Below are positions 23,086-33,476 of a DNA stretch of 64,000 nucleotides, in pieces (the stretch's first letter is position 1; the number at the start of each line of letters is the position of its first letter). The notes under the pieces were generated by a model. That model made no database searches and was not told the origin of the DNA. It was given only the letters and a program-made list of their open reading frames with translations. The DNA is from Echria macrotheca (Eukaryota > Ascomycota > Sordariomycetes > Sordariales > Schizotheciaceae), in NCBI GenBank assembly GCA_030411725.1, contig MU839829.1:2046001-2110000 (forward strand), given 5' to 3'. The translations under genes were made by a program, and so were the position numbers.

Positions 23086-25551
23086 TCACAAATACTGGCC
23101 GTCCATACCGGCCATCAAAAAATCCTCGAGCCCAAACGGTGAGAAGTCTAGCGGGGCGGCAAAAAAGTCGTGCCCATGACCACCCCCTGGAAGCGCGAAT
23201 GTCTGCGTCGAGACGTCGCCAACTTGAAATTCGGGTATGAACGGGGCCGGCCATGCCGTAGAGAGCTGCACGGCCGGACCATGGCCATCCGGGACCGCGT
23301 CCGTCTGTGGTTGTGGCACAGCCGCCGTACTCTGTTCCGGAAGATGACCAAGGTCTGTCGGCAGACTATCTCCATTTCCTCGGATGTCGCTCCCTGGCTT
23401 GTTCATCAAATTCTGCAGCCCCGTCTCGATGCGCGCGAGCTTCCCGCCCAAGTTGCCCATCCCGTCCCAGAACGCTATGAACCGGTCAATGGTTAGCCGC
23501 AAGAGATCGAGATTCGACCCCGTCAGCCGCTTGTTGAAACTGGGCGGCCCGAACACGCGACAGGCGCACTGGGCAGCAGCGGCGAACCAGAGCGTATTCG
23601 CGAGGAACGGGTTGACAAAGCGGAAATGGTCGCGCGCGCTGCTGCGCACAATGCTCACGATCTCGTCGGATGCCGAGATATAATTAGACCACTCCGATGT
23701 CGCCTCTCCGGATAACTGGGGCGGTGCCTTGTCTTTCTGGCGCGATAACCACGGCGCCCGCGCGCAGATCTTGTGGTGGTATATCATGAAGCGACACAGC
23801 TGCGTCATGAGGTGAATCGAGTACAGGTCGGCATGCGCCTGTCGGGGGCTGGTGCCGTCGGCGCGGAACCCTCCCCTAAACGTCAGAGTCTCGCCCTGGT
23901 AAGCCAGGCCAGACGGCAGGGAAGTGACGGTACAGTACAGGCAGTTGGCCATGATGCTGAGCTCGTCGTGGTTGGTCGTTCCGAGGGACTGATGTGACCC
24001 GGCAGGGTAGACTAAACGCTGTGTGTTGCGCATGAGCGAGTTGATGACAATAAACCAGGCCTTGGCGCACTGATTGCCCGAGCGCGCCAGGGCCTTCCAC
24101 CGCGCGCCGCAGTCCTCGACTAGAAAGCAACTAGGTTGGTACGTCCGCTTGAACCAGCAAGCATCCGAAACGGGCAACTTGGTTAGGTTGAGGCTTGGGT
24201 CGATGGCCGTCGGCAGTCGCCGGATGGTGCTGGCGAACACGTCCATTTCCCAAACAGCCCACCACGCCCGCCGCCGTTCCTCCATAAGCACCCATTTGTC
24301 AAGGTCTGGGTGCTCCTCTTGGTCTGGGTTGACGTTGGCATCGACCAGGTGCAGATTGGTGTCGTACGCATACCGAATGCAATCGCCCAGCTTCTTCCAC
24401 GAACGCGACCGCACGCTGCGCGTCAGCTGATAGAAGGTGACGAGGATGCCAGCCTGCAGCAGCCAGAAGGGCGGCCGCAGATCGCCGTACCGGTCCACAG
24501 ACTCGTCCAGCTTGGACGACGCTATCTGCGCGAAGTAGGCCGGACTGGGGATGTCTGTATCGGATACATCGCGGGCGTGTCTTGCGGAGAAGGAAAACAT
24601 GGCGGCGATGAGCGCCTCTGCATCCGAATGGTACTGCATCATGGCAAACTTGGGTTCTATGCTGCCTGGGCGGAACAGCGAGAAAGCCGTCATGTTGTCA
24701 AAGTAGGATCCCATGCTGGTGACGTGTGAGTCCAGCTCTCTGGTTGGTGCTTGAATTATGCTTACAGTAAGTCATATATGGGCCTCGATATCCCGAGCCT
24801 CTCACACACGCTGTCCACGGTTATCCCACTTGCTCTGGGGGCACGGTCTGGCGATGTGTCGACGGTGGACGGCGACTGTGGGCGGGTCTGGGCCTCGTGG
24901 GAGGGATACATGATGCGGGAGAAGATGGGCACATTGGACGGGTCATGATGGTTGGGCGGCCTGGCCGACGGTGAAAGAGCCAAGTCGTCTTCCGGTCTGC
25001 CGTCGCTACGGAGAGTGTCTTGAGGACTGGACTCCGTCTGTGTGGGAGTGGTCGGACTGCAGTCGAGACGTCTCCTTTTGCTGCCATGGACGGAGCCTTT
25101 TCTAATCAGTTTCTGCCCGGGTTTTGTTTCGACCTCAGAAAAGAAACAAAATTAAACAAAGAAGAAAGAACGAAGACAAGACTCACCGGTCTTCGGGCCT
25201 GGCTTCTCGGGGTGGGTCGGATATTGGCATGCCGCGCTGCTTTTGCGGCAGAGCGAACACGAAGGAAGTTGGCGGTTACTACCCTATTAGCCATGCCCTA
25301 TCTCTCCAGAACAACCAGAAATGTACCATTTGACCTTACGCCTATAAGTCAAGGTCAGCAGAGATGCGAAACGTGGACCAGAGAGGCCAATACCTTTTGC
25401 ACGCATAACAGGCCAATCGGGCCCCGGATCCGCCCGTGTCCCCGACCGACGCCGCCGAAGCCGCGCCGGACAGCCCGTCAGATGCGACCGCGGCCAAGGA
25501 CACGGACGCGGCCGGTCTTGACTCGCCCAGAACAGCAGGTGTAGGATCCAT
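23086..25551 (-). CDS. Zn2Cys6 transcription factor with fungal MHR domain
   Basis: Five exons (25551-25394, 25341-25327, 25278-25187, 25096-24766, 24715-23086) join in phase to 741 residues. The DNA-binding zinc cluster is spread over three exons: CYACKR, then a 15-nt exon supplying RKVKC, then NRQLPSCSLCRKSSAACQYP. The joined motif has the exact C-x2-C-x6-C-x6-C-x2-C-x6-C spacing. A basic linker (GSKRRRLDC) follows. The last exon holds the middle homology region typical of fungal regulators (RRRAWWAVWEMDVFASTIRR). The first intron has an AAAAG-type acceptor further on (intron 3), the weakest junction. Position beside a P450, an FAD monooxygenase and an extradiol dioxygenase makes it the likely local regulator, which is inference. 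Confidence 0.88.
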
Positions 25552-26659
25552 ACCCGGCTACATGGATAACGTCGCGGAAAGCAGGAGAGTCGAATGCGAC
25601 GGGGTGGAGTTTGCGCGGCGTGTAAGCAAGAAGTCGGCATGTGTCGGGGCATTCACGTGGTTTAAATTGGTCCGATCGGTCGGTTTGTCATGTCGTCGGC
25701 AGCCAGAATTCGACCGACGTCTCGGCACTGGCGCTAGCTAGCGATCGATGGGATGGCGATCGCCTGTCGAGTACGCTGCGGGGTACATTAGCGCCGACCT
25801 GCTGCGTATTCCGTTAAAAAGAAAAAAAAGAAAGCCCTTCAATCATTATTTTGTTTTCTTTTCCAATTATTGTTTTGGTGGTGCTTGGAAAATGCGCCCG
25901 AAAAAGTGCAAGTGCAAAATGTTGTGAAAAAACGCGGTGGTGGTGGTGCAGTATATAAGGGTATTTACCACACCCAATTCCCAGTGTCAGGTAGCGGCGC
26001 CGTGGGGGTCGCCGGGTCGGTACCGCTGCAGTTGAGGGACTCGACGGCGGTATGGTGCATTTATTATATGACCTGGACCTCCCCGAAGGCATCCCTCCTC
26101 TCCCTGGAAAGCGGCGCCCAGGAAAGGTCCCGGGTTCGATTCCCGCTCGGGCGGCGTTTTATGGGAAACATAAACGCTGACTGCACCGACGGGGTCGAAT
26201 TTCTCCGGGGCCCTCCGCTGACACGTCCGGGGCCTCAATCTATAAACAATATCTAATATCTAATCATATTTTTTTGTTTCCTGAATTTCAGGAAAGAAAG
26301 AAAAAACATCATTATTATTTGTCTTATGTTCAGCTGTTTGTTGATGATGTCTGTCCCCAGAACACATGATTAGACGTGAAGCGGAGCATATAGGCTGCTT
26401 GGGGATGGTCTGGTCTTTGAATTGTGGAGAGCGAGGAATTAGTTAGCAGCGCTGAAGGGGTTCAGGACAGTGGCTTAGGTCAGTGCGTAGTTATCTGCTA
26501 TCTTGCCTGTGAGGGAGTTTGCGTCGCCAGCTGGAAAGACTTAACCGACGAATTACGGAATACTTTCGTACGGGAACAACAAAAGGCAGTTCTTCGATCA
26601 AGTAATTCATTCCATTCCCAGCCCTATAGTAAAACACACGCTAATCCCGAAATAATCCA
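25552..26659. other. Intergenic region with tRNA B-box-like sequence
   Basis: This is 1.1 kb upstream of the Zn2Cys6 regulator and downstream of the P450. At 26133-26143 the plus strand reads GGTTCGATTCC, a perfect pol III B box, inside AAAGGTCCCGGGTTCGATTC, which is what the T arm of a fungal tRNA looks like. No matching acceptor stem, anticodon arm or A box is present at the right distance, so this is at most a tRNA relic. A hairpin (TTTCCTGAA / TTTCAGGAAA) lies near 26277-26295. Confidence 0.4.
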
Positions 26660-28249
26660 TTACTCCTTTGGCGTCTCGTATCTCGAAAACACCTGCGCCC
26701 TGGCCGCATCGCTCTCCCTCAGGATGGTCGCCCTCCGCTCTTCCGACCGCAACGTGATGGTGCAGGGGAAATCTTCAGCACACACCAAGAAGCCAGACGA
26801 ATAGCCCGTTTCGTTGCTGACATCCGGCTCGATATCCCGCCCCGCCGCGTCCTTACCGGGCCCGATGTTGAAGGCCCAGACCAGCTTGGCAATGGCCACA
26901 AACAGATTGCGCTCGGCGAGGTGGATGCCCGGACACAGCCGCCTGCCGCTGCCGTAGCCGTAGTGGTCGCGGTTTGCGTAGTCGCCGTTGGCCAGCTCCG
27001 ACGCCAGCGCCGTGAAGCCCTTGTAGTGGTCTGGGTCAAAGACGTCGTGGTTGGGGAACCGGCGCTCGTCGTGGTGCATGGCGTATGCGTTGATGAAGAT
27101 GTCGCTCCCCTTGGGCAGAAACATGCCGTCGACCCAGTCGTCCTCGGCCAGCGAGTGCGGGAAAGCCAGAGGCGTGACGGGTCGCCACCGGTGGGCCTCC
27201 TTGACGCATGCAGTGATGTATGGCAGCTGCGCAAAGTCGTTCCATGTCGGCGACCGGTCCTCGCCGACGACGCGGTCCACTTCCTCCTGCGCCTTCTTGA
27301 GCACCTCGGGCCACTTGGTCATGGCGTGGATGAACGAGATGATGAGAGAGCTGGTCGTATCGGAACCGCCCTCCATCAAAGTGCCGCACAGGAAGTACAG
27401 GCCGTGCTTGTCGAGGTCGAGCTTCTCGCCCTGGTCGAGCACCCGGTCGAGGAAGCAGTCGCGACTCCCAACGTTCTTGCGGCGCTCAATCACGTACTCG
27501 ACCCATTCGCCATACAGCGCCGTCATCTCGCGGCCGACGTCCTGGGCGCGCGACCGCCACATGCCCAGCAGCTTCTCGGGGACGAACTTGAGAAAGGGCA
27601 AGACGTCAATGGGTGGCGTATTGCCAGCTTCCATCACCTTTGACCAGTTCTCCATCAAAGAATACAGCTTGACCATGTGCTTGGTCTGGATACTCGGCGT
27701 TCGTGTACCGTAGATCAGCGACATGATGATGCTGTTGCTGAAGCGCTTGGGGTGGCGCATGGCGCCCTGGGGATCGACGACGAAGTCGCGCAGCATCTGG
27801 ACCGCCTCGGCCTCGACCACGTCGATGTGGTTCTTGACCACCATCTGCTCCATGAAGTACTGGTGAACCAGCTTGCGGCAGGTGCGCCACTGGTCCGAGT
27901 ACTGCATCAGCAGCAGGTGGTCGCCCGCGGCGATGATGCCGCCGACATGAGACGCCGGCCGTCGGCTGTACAGGTTCGACTTCTTGTCGACGAGCTGCTT
28001 GATGAGCCGCGGCGACGAGATGACGATGGACGTGCCCGGCCCGAACTTGAGCGAGAAGATGTCGCCATACTCCTTGGCCCACTTGGCGAACTGGAGATGT
28101 GTGCGGCGCGTCGGGATCTGGTGTAGGTTGCCGATGACTGGGAGCGTTGGAGGTCCTGGAGGCAGTCGGGGGTCGCGCTTTCCAACGAAGAACACGAGGT
28201 AGCCGACCGTGAAGACGGCCAAGACGGCCAGGCCGGCGAGGAAGATCAT
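26660..28249 (-). CDS. Cytochrome P450 monooxygenase
   Basis: This is a single exon of 529 residues, normal for a microsomal P450. An N-terminal membrane anchor (FLAGLAVLAVFTVGYLVFFV) leads to the proline hinge LPPGPPTLPVIGN. The I helix has EGGSDTTSS, the K helix EAHR (ExxR), and the heme loop YGSGRRLCPG with Cys439 as the iron ligand. The first residue of the heme signature is Tyr432 rather than Phe, which several fungal clans share (HYGYGSGRRLCPGIHLAERN). It should act at the ER with a P450 reductase. The substrate is unknown; the neighbouring flavin monooxygenase and ring-cleaving dioxygenase suggest an aromatic compound. It lies 548 bp downstream of the FAD monooxygenase on the same strand. 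Confidence 0.92.
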   Translation of the reverse strand: MIFLAGLAVLAVFTVGYLVFFVGKRDPRLPPGPPTLPVIGNLHQIPTRRTHLQFAKWAKEYGDIFSLKFGPGTSIVISSPRLIKQLVDKKSNLYSRRPASHVGGIIAAGDHLLLMQYSDQWRTCRKLVHQYFMEQMVVKNHIDVVEAEAVQMLRDFVVDPQGAMRHPKRFSNSIIMSLIYGTRTPSIQTKHMVKLYSLMENWSKVMEAGNTPPIDVLPFLKFVPEKLLGMWRSRAQDVGREMTALYGEWVEYVIERRKNVGSRDCFLDRVLDQGEKLDLDKHGLYFLCGTLMEGGSDTTSSLIISFIHAMTKWPEVLKKAQEEVDRVVGEDRSPTWNDFAQLPYITACVKEAHRWRPVTPLAFPHSLAEDDWVDGMFLPKGSDIFINAYAMHHDERRFPNHDVFDPDHYKGFTALASELANGDYANRDHYGYGSGRRLCPGIHLAERNLFVAIAKLVWAFNIGPGKDAAGRDIEPDVSNETGYSSGFLVCAEDFPCTITLRSEERRATILRESDAARAQVFSRYETPKE

Positions 28250-28797
28250 GATGTGTGACGAACCCGGTTCAAGTCGCTAACTGGGAAGTTGTCTGGGCAG
28301 ACAAGACAAGAAGAAAAAAAGAGTTGAACAAAGACAGACGTCCATCTCTGGTTCTCGGTCGTCTTTTTAACCTTGTCTCCCTTGCGTCAAAAGGGGAAAG
28401 GAAGGCTGGAGTACAGGCTTGGCTCGCTTGCATGGTGTGTGTGTTGTCGGCCAAATGTTGATTTGTTGATCCCCAAGTTTGCTACTTCTCGGGCGGTTCC
28501 CCGCATCCGGGGTAAATCTCCAGGAGCCACTCAACTCGGTGAGAATCTGCGGGGAAGTTGGAGAACTGCATGTTTGCTTGTTTAGTTAGCTCAGGGGCTT
28601 GTTTGCTTAGACCGAGACCCGCCACCCGGTAAGGGGGTTCGGATGCTTAGTTCGGCCCGGGCTATCGTGACGGGCGAATGACGTGGTGTCTCGGCATAAT
28701 CCGTCCTGCAACGCCAACGACGAACTGGACCATCAAGGTGTCCTCATACGAGTTGGACCAAAGTGCCAGAAAGATTACACAAGTCGATTATCACTAT
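28250..28797. promoter_or_regulatory. P450 promoter region
   Basis: This is 548 bp between the stop codon of the FAD monooxygenase and the start of the P450. CCG/CGG pairs (CCCGCATCCGGGG near 28500) could bind zinc-cluster regulators, but no strong palindrome was identified. Confidence 0.35.
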
Positions 28798-30625
28798 CTA
28801 CCCTGTTTTCCGCAGCACATGCCTCATGACGACTTCCAACTTGGCCTTGGGATCCTCAATCATGGCCTTGGACCGCCAGGCCACAAATCGATCCGGCCGA
28901 ACCAGGACACATCCGTCTTCCTCGACCTCCCTCCGCTTCAGCCAGTCAAAGTACACATCCTCATAGTCCTCCTTCCAGCCAATCGAGTAGCTCTTGATCG
29001 GTACGCCTAACTCGTCTGCTACCTTGCTGGCTGCCTCCTTCCATGCTTGCCCGCCTGGGCCAGTAAAGAGACAGAATCCACCATGGCCGGCAAGGTCGAT
29101 GGTGGAGAACTTCTTGCCAGGCACCCGTGTGTTCAGCCACGCGTGGGGCAGCCTCATGCCCGGATATGTGCTGATGAGCCGTTGCCTGACGGCATCCTCG
29201 GGAAGTGGCGGGGCGTCCGGCTCGTCGAGCTGGTAGACGGCGTCGGAGCGGTATTGCTGGTTCATCTCAATGCCTAGGCCATGGAATTCGGTGCCAGTGT
29301 TCTCAATGCCTTTGAAGAACCGGTCCCGCCTTTGCCGGCCGGTCTCGCCCTTGTCCTCAAACTCGGCGAGAATTGCTTTCCTCTTCTCCACATCTGGCTC
29401 GGTCATGCCGATAGCCTGAAGCCACGGGAGGTGGTCGCGGAGACCTTGATTGGCCCGCGTGATGACGCCAACGCCGACCGGTTGCCGCTCGAGGCTGTAA
29501 GTATCGAGGAGTTCAGGACCTGCCTGGCCTGACATGACATACGAGATCTTCCAGGCCAGGTTAAAGGCATCTTGGATGCATGTGTTGGATCCTAGGCCAT
29601 TGAATGGCGGGTGACGATGGACCGCGTCTCCGAGACAAAAGATGTTTCCATCTGAGTAGTACTCGGCCACCGTCTCATTGATCCACCACTTGCTCACGTC
29701 GAGGATTTCGATGTCGACAGAATCATCCCCGATAACCTCCCGGGACCGCTTCAGATATTCCTCCTTGGTAGCAATCATGTCATCGGCCTTGACATCGGCG
29801 CCAGGCGGCGGCAAGAAGATGAACATCCACTCATCCCACGGCTTTACCATGCGCACAATGCAGGCCCAGCCCCAGGCCGGATGTTCCTTTTCAGGTTGGA
29901 ATACCCAGTGCAGATTCCCAGTCCGATTTGCGACGAGGTGCGACATGTCGGCCTTGAGGAGCACATTCAGCGCAAGCCCCTGGCCCGGCTTCTTGATAAG
30001 GGGAATGCGGAGCTCGCGGATAACCTGGCTGCGGGCGCCGTCGCAACCAAAGAGGAAGCGCGACTGGATCTTGTATGTCTGTTTTGTCACCTCGTCTCGA
30101 ACCTCGCTGATGATGACGTCTGGCTCCGGTCGGGAAAAGGTAAGGAACGACGTGTTGAAGCGCAGGGTCCATCCGCGGTGTACGGCTCTCCTGGTGAGAA
30201 TCGGCTCGAGCTCCGTCTGGGGCAGGTCGACGTGGTCGCAGGGGCTAGCAGCATCGTAGTCGCCCTGGCGCTTGGGGTCGTTACCCCACGAGTACAGGCG
30301 GGCGTACTCTTCGCCAGCCATCGAGTGGCACCATCGCGTGTGGGCCATATTGTGTCCCGGAGAGGCTGCTTCAACGCACTGCTTGTCGAGGCCGATGTCG
30401 CGCAGGCATTCGAGGGCGGCCATGTTGGTGATGTGCGCGCGGGGCGTCTCGGCGCAGCCTGGGGCGGCCGAGATCATGATTCCCGTGCGTCCTACATCCG
30501 TCAGCGGGGAAAGCACACACGCTTTCGCGGGGGCGCATACCATGGGAGGCCAGGAAGCAGGCCAGAGCAGCGCCCGCGGGGCCAGCTCCGACAATCAGGA
30601 GGTCGGTCTTGATGATGTCGCTCAT
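28798..30625 (-). CDS. FAD-dependent aromatic monooxygenase (phenol hydroxylase / TfdB type)
   Basis: Two exons (30625-30541, 30491-28798) give 592 residues. This is a class A flavoprotein hydroxylase: Rossmann GxGxxG at residues 13-18 (LLIVGAGPAGAA), DG motif FLFGCDGARS at 179-180, and GD motif CLGDAVHRHPPFNGLGSNT at 316-317. The GLGSNTCIQDAFNLAWK stretch is typical of phenol and 2,4-dichlorophenol 6-monooxygenases. The last ~170 residues resemble the thioredoxin-like C-terminal domain of that group. It should use NAD(P)H and O2 to add an ortho hydroxyl to a phenol, making a catechol. The divergent extradiol dioxygenase is the natural next enzyme. It is probably cytosolic; no targeting signal was seen. 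Confidence 0.9.
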
Positions 30626-31140
30626 GTTTCTGCCGCAGAGTCGGGAGGATGTCTACGGGAACGAGACAGGGAGGCTCTCAGGATGGAAGACATGTTGACC
30701 ATCTATCTCCAAGATTTGAGATAATGTAATATCTGACAAACGGCACAGCATTTACCGATTTGATCGTCCGAGGGTATCAGGTGCGGGGAGCTGCCGCGGG
30801 CCACCGGGCCAATCGGGGGCCAAGCCGCTAGCGACGCAGGACCCGTCCAGACCTGACAGGATCTGTCCCCGCATTCAACCCCCCAAACCTCCACCCACGC
30901 TTTTGTCGCCCATCGCCACTGGTTGCCCGACGGACGGGTATCGAAATGGCCCGTCTGGGGGAATTCGCCCGCCGGTCGATTTCCGTCATGACCGCCGGTC
31001 AGCACTCCGCCCCCTTGTTCGACTACAAAATGGATCCCCATCTTGGCATTGACCCAGTCTCCTTTGGAACTGCTCAAAAGCGCGTCGATTGCTGTGGAAC
31101 AAGTCGTTATCGGACCTCAGTCGACTAAACACTCGTCAAG
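30626..31140. promoter_or_regulatory. Divergent promoter of monooxygenase and dioxygenase with candidate zinc-cluster sites
   Basis: This 515-bp region separates two outward-reading genes. It holds an inverted repeat GACGGG-11 bp-CCCGTC at 30933-30955 and, next to it, two direct copies of CCGCCGGTC at 30969-30977 and 30992-31000, spaced about two helical turns. Zn2Cys6 proteins commonly bind paired CGG/CCG triplets, and such a regulator is encoded 5 kb away. Binding itself is inference. Confidence 0.5.
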
Positions 31141-32201
31141 ATGACCCAACAACACCCCAAGATCCGCCTGGTGCGTCTGGCACACGTCTACTACACACAC
31201 GTCGACCTGGAGAAGGCACGCCAGTTTCTTCTGGATTTTGGCTTCACCGTCGCCGACGACCGGGGTGACAACGTCTACTTCAAGGGCTACGGCACCGAGC
31301 CGTTTGTCTACTGTGCAAAGAAGGGCGAGGCGAACGAGTTTGGCGGTGCCGCCTTCGTCGTCGAGTCTCTCGAGGACCTGGAGCTGGCCGCGAAGACACT
31401 ACCCAAGGCCACGGCCATCGAGGACTCGGATGCGCCGGGCGGGGGCAAGCGGGTGACGTTCCGGGATCCCGTCGACGACTTCCCCTTCCACCTTGTCTAC
31501 GGCCAGACGCCCATTGAGGCGACCAACCATCTGCCTGAGCTCGCATACAACTACCCCGAGTCCAAGAACCGACCGGTCAACAGGACGCAGCGTTTCAAGA
31601 AGGGACCTGCACCCGTCCACAAGCTCGGCCACTTTGGGTGCTGCGTGACGGATTTCGCCCGCACGTTTGAATTCTACACCACACGCTTCAACCTCAAGCC
31701 GAGCGACATCAACTACAATGAGGACGGTGTTGATATCACGACCTTTCTCCATCTTGACCGAGGGATGGAGCAAGTGGATCACCACACATTCTTCTTCTTC
31801 CAGGGTATGCTGTCACTATTCAGTTTGAAAAACAAACCCGCTTATACAAGACTGCAGGGCCGAAATTCCACGTCCATCACTCTAGCTTCGAGGTCCACGA
31901 CTTTGACATCCAGTCGCTCGGCCATCAGTGGCTACGGGACAAGGGATATGATCTTGTCTGGGGCGTAGGCAGACACGTGATGGGCTCTCAGATCTTTGAT
32001 TACTGGTATGTTTCCGAACTCTTCTCGCCATTGTGAGCTATCTGCTAATACCCCGCCAGGTGGGATACTTCACGCTTCTGCCTCGAGCACTACGTCGACG
32101 GTGATCTGGTTGACGAGACGACGCCCATCCACAGATCCCCAGCAGGCCCTGACACGTTGCATGTCTGGGGGCCACCGCTGCCGCCGACTTTCCTCGAGTG
32201 A
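31141..32201 (+). CDS. Class I extradiol ring-cleavage dioxygenase (metapyrocatechase-like)
   Basis: Three exons (31141-31804, 31858-32005, 32060-32201) give 317 residues. The protein has two glyoxalase/VOC modules; the C-terminal one carries the iron site. Likely ligands are His164 (KLGHFGCC), one of His228/His229 (VHHSSFEV) and Glu280 (FCLEHYVDGD), the 2-His-1-carboxylate set of class I extradiol enzymes. Such enzymes cleave a catechol beside the hydroxyls (meta cleavage). Length agrees with the bacterial family (about 300). It shares a promoter with the phenol-hydroxylase-type gene, so hydroxylation then ring opening is a reasonable two-step route. Later pathway enzymes (hydrolase, hydratase, aldolase) are not in the window. 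Canonical introns argue against recent contamination. Confidence 0.88.
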
Positions 32202-32419
32202 TGTATTTATTAGTGTGTGTAGAATATAACGGTTGACGATTGATTCACATGACCTCGCTTTCTCACAGTGCCCTAACTAGTTCCTTATTAACCAGACACC
32301 ATCTATTCGGACAACTTTGGTCCTAAATCTATTTACAACGAACAAAGTATATACCAGAAGAGAACCACGTCGCCTCCCAAGGCACACCCCCTATCCCCTC
32401 CCCTCGCCTACCAACTAGT

Positions 32420-33328
32420 CTAGGTGCACTGCGAGTAGTAGTCGTTAATCTTGCTGCAGGTCGACCCGCTCGCGCACGAGGTGCAACCGCTGAAGCCGAC
32501 GCCGCCGCACTGGCCCCACTTGGCGGTGCTGCAGCTCGAGGGCGACGTCGGGGAGGGCGCGGCGGTCGAGGTGGCGGCCCGGGTCGAGGTCACGAGCGTT
32601 GTAGTAGGTGCCGCCGGCGTGCCGGGGTTGGGGTTGCTGCTCCCGCCATCGCCGCTGCCACAGGACCAGACGGACGGGCCGGGGACGGTGTAGCTGTTGA
32701 AGTTGTTGTAGATGTTGGCCGTGTAGCCCGGGTCGGTGGCCTTGAAGGCGCCCGGGATGCTGACGGTGGGCGGGCTCGCGCTGCCGCTGCCGCCCGAGAC
32801 CTTGACCTGGGCGCACGAGATGTAGAACTGTGGCGTTCCCGCCGGCCAGGGGTTGTGGATGCCGAGCGACTGGATGCGCACGAGGTACTCGCCGTCGGGG
32901 ATGCACGTGGGCAAGGCGACGGTGTAGGAACCCGAAAGGTCCCAGGTCGCGCCGCCGGCGCTAAAGGTCGGGCCCCAGTCCTTGATCTTGAACCAGCCGC
33001 CGCTGCCGTCGTAGTCGGAGGCCGCGCCGGGCGCGCGAGACATGTAGACGGAGACCGGGCCCTGGTGGTATACCGGCGTGTCGAGGGTGAAGGTCAGCGA
33101 GTCGCCGGCGCGCACGGCGACGGTCTCGGTCGAGGCGCCGCTCGCGCCCACGTTGCAGCGGAGGTCGTTGGACGTCAGGTCCGTCACGGGCGAGTTGTAG
33201 TTGGAGTTCTGCCGGATGTACTTGAATACTGGGTTCTTGGTCCCGCCGGCTGTGAGTTGTTGGAAGATGTAGTGGGCTGAGACGTCGCCCGCCAGGAGGA
33301 GGGCGGCTGCGAAGCTGAGCGTCTTCAT
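32420..33328 (-). CDS. AA9 lytic polysaccharide monooxygenase with CBM1
   Basis: This is a single exon of 302 residues. An 18-residue signal peptide ends in DVSA and the mature enzyme starts with His19 (HYIFQQL), the first ligand of the copper histidine brace. His88 (VYHQGPVSVYM) is the second, with Gln167 and Tyr169 (TPQFYISC) completing the axial site of AA9. A Thr/Ser/Pro-rich linker (about 235-265) leads to a C-terminal CBM1 (WGQCGGVGFSGCTSC, ending YYSQC). It oxidatively cleaves cellulose outside the cell. Lack of introns is somewhat unusual for the family. It converges on the dioxygenase, with 218 bp between stop codons. Confidence 0.95.
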   Translation of the reverse strand: MKTLSFAAALLLAGDVSAHYIFQQLTAGGTKNPVFKYIRQNSNYNSPVTDLTSNDLRCNVGASGASTETVAVRAGDSLTFTLDTPVYHQGPVSVYMSRAPGAASDYDGSGGWFKIKDWGPTFSAGGATWDLSGSYTVALPTCIPDGEYLVRIQSLGIHNPWPAGTPQFYISCAQVKVSGGSGSASPPTVSIPGAFKATDPGYTANIYNNFNSYTVPGPSVWSCGSGDGGSSNPNPGTPAAPTTTLVTSTRAATSTAAPSPTSPSSCSTAKWGQCGGVGFSGCTSCASGSTCSKINDYYSQCT

Positions 33329-33463
33329 CTTTGGATCTGATGCCGTGAACTACCGGTGTGTGCCTGGTTTGGGTTGGGGGAGTTGTCCTGGGAGCGAGGG
33401 AGGGAGGCTTGGGGGTGATGTTAAACTAGACTTCTCTCCTCAGAATGTGCCGCGTCATTTCTC

Positions 33464-33476
33464 ATATATATGTATA
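33464..33476 (-). promoter_or_regulatory. TATA-like element of the AA9 gene
   Basis: The sequence ATATATATGTATA lies about 140 bp upstream of the AA9 start codon, reading TATACATATATAT on the coding strand. Position and composition suit a core promoter TATA box. Confidence 0.45.

Noticed and set aside
25593..25660. A plus-strand CAACKQEVGMC pattern resembling half a zinc cluster
   Set aside because: No second half follows, no continuing frame exists, and a complete cluster is present on the minus strand next to it.
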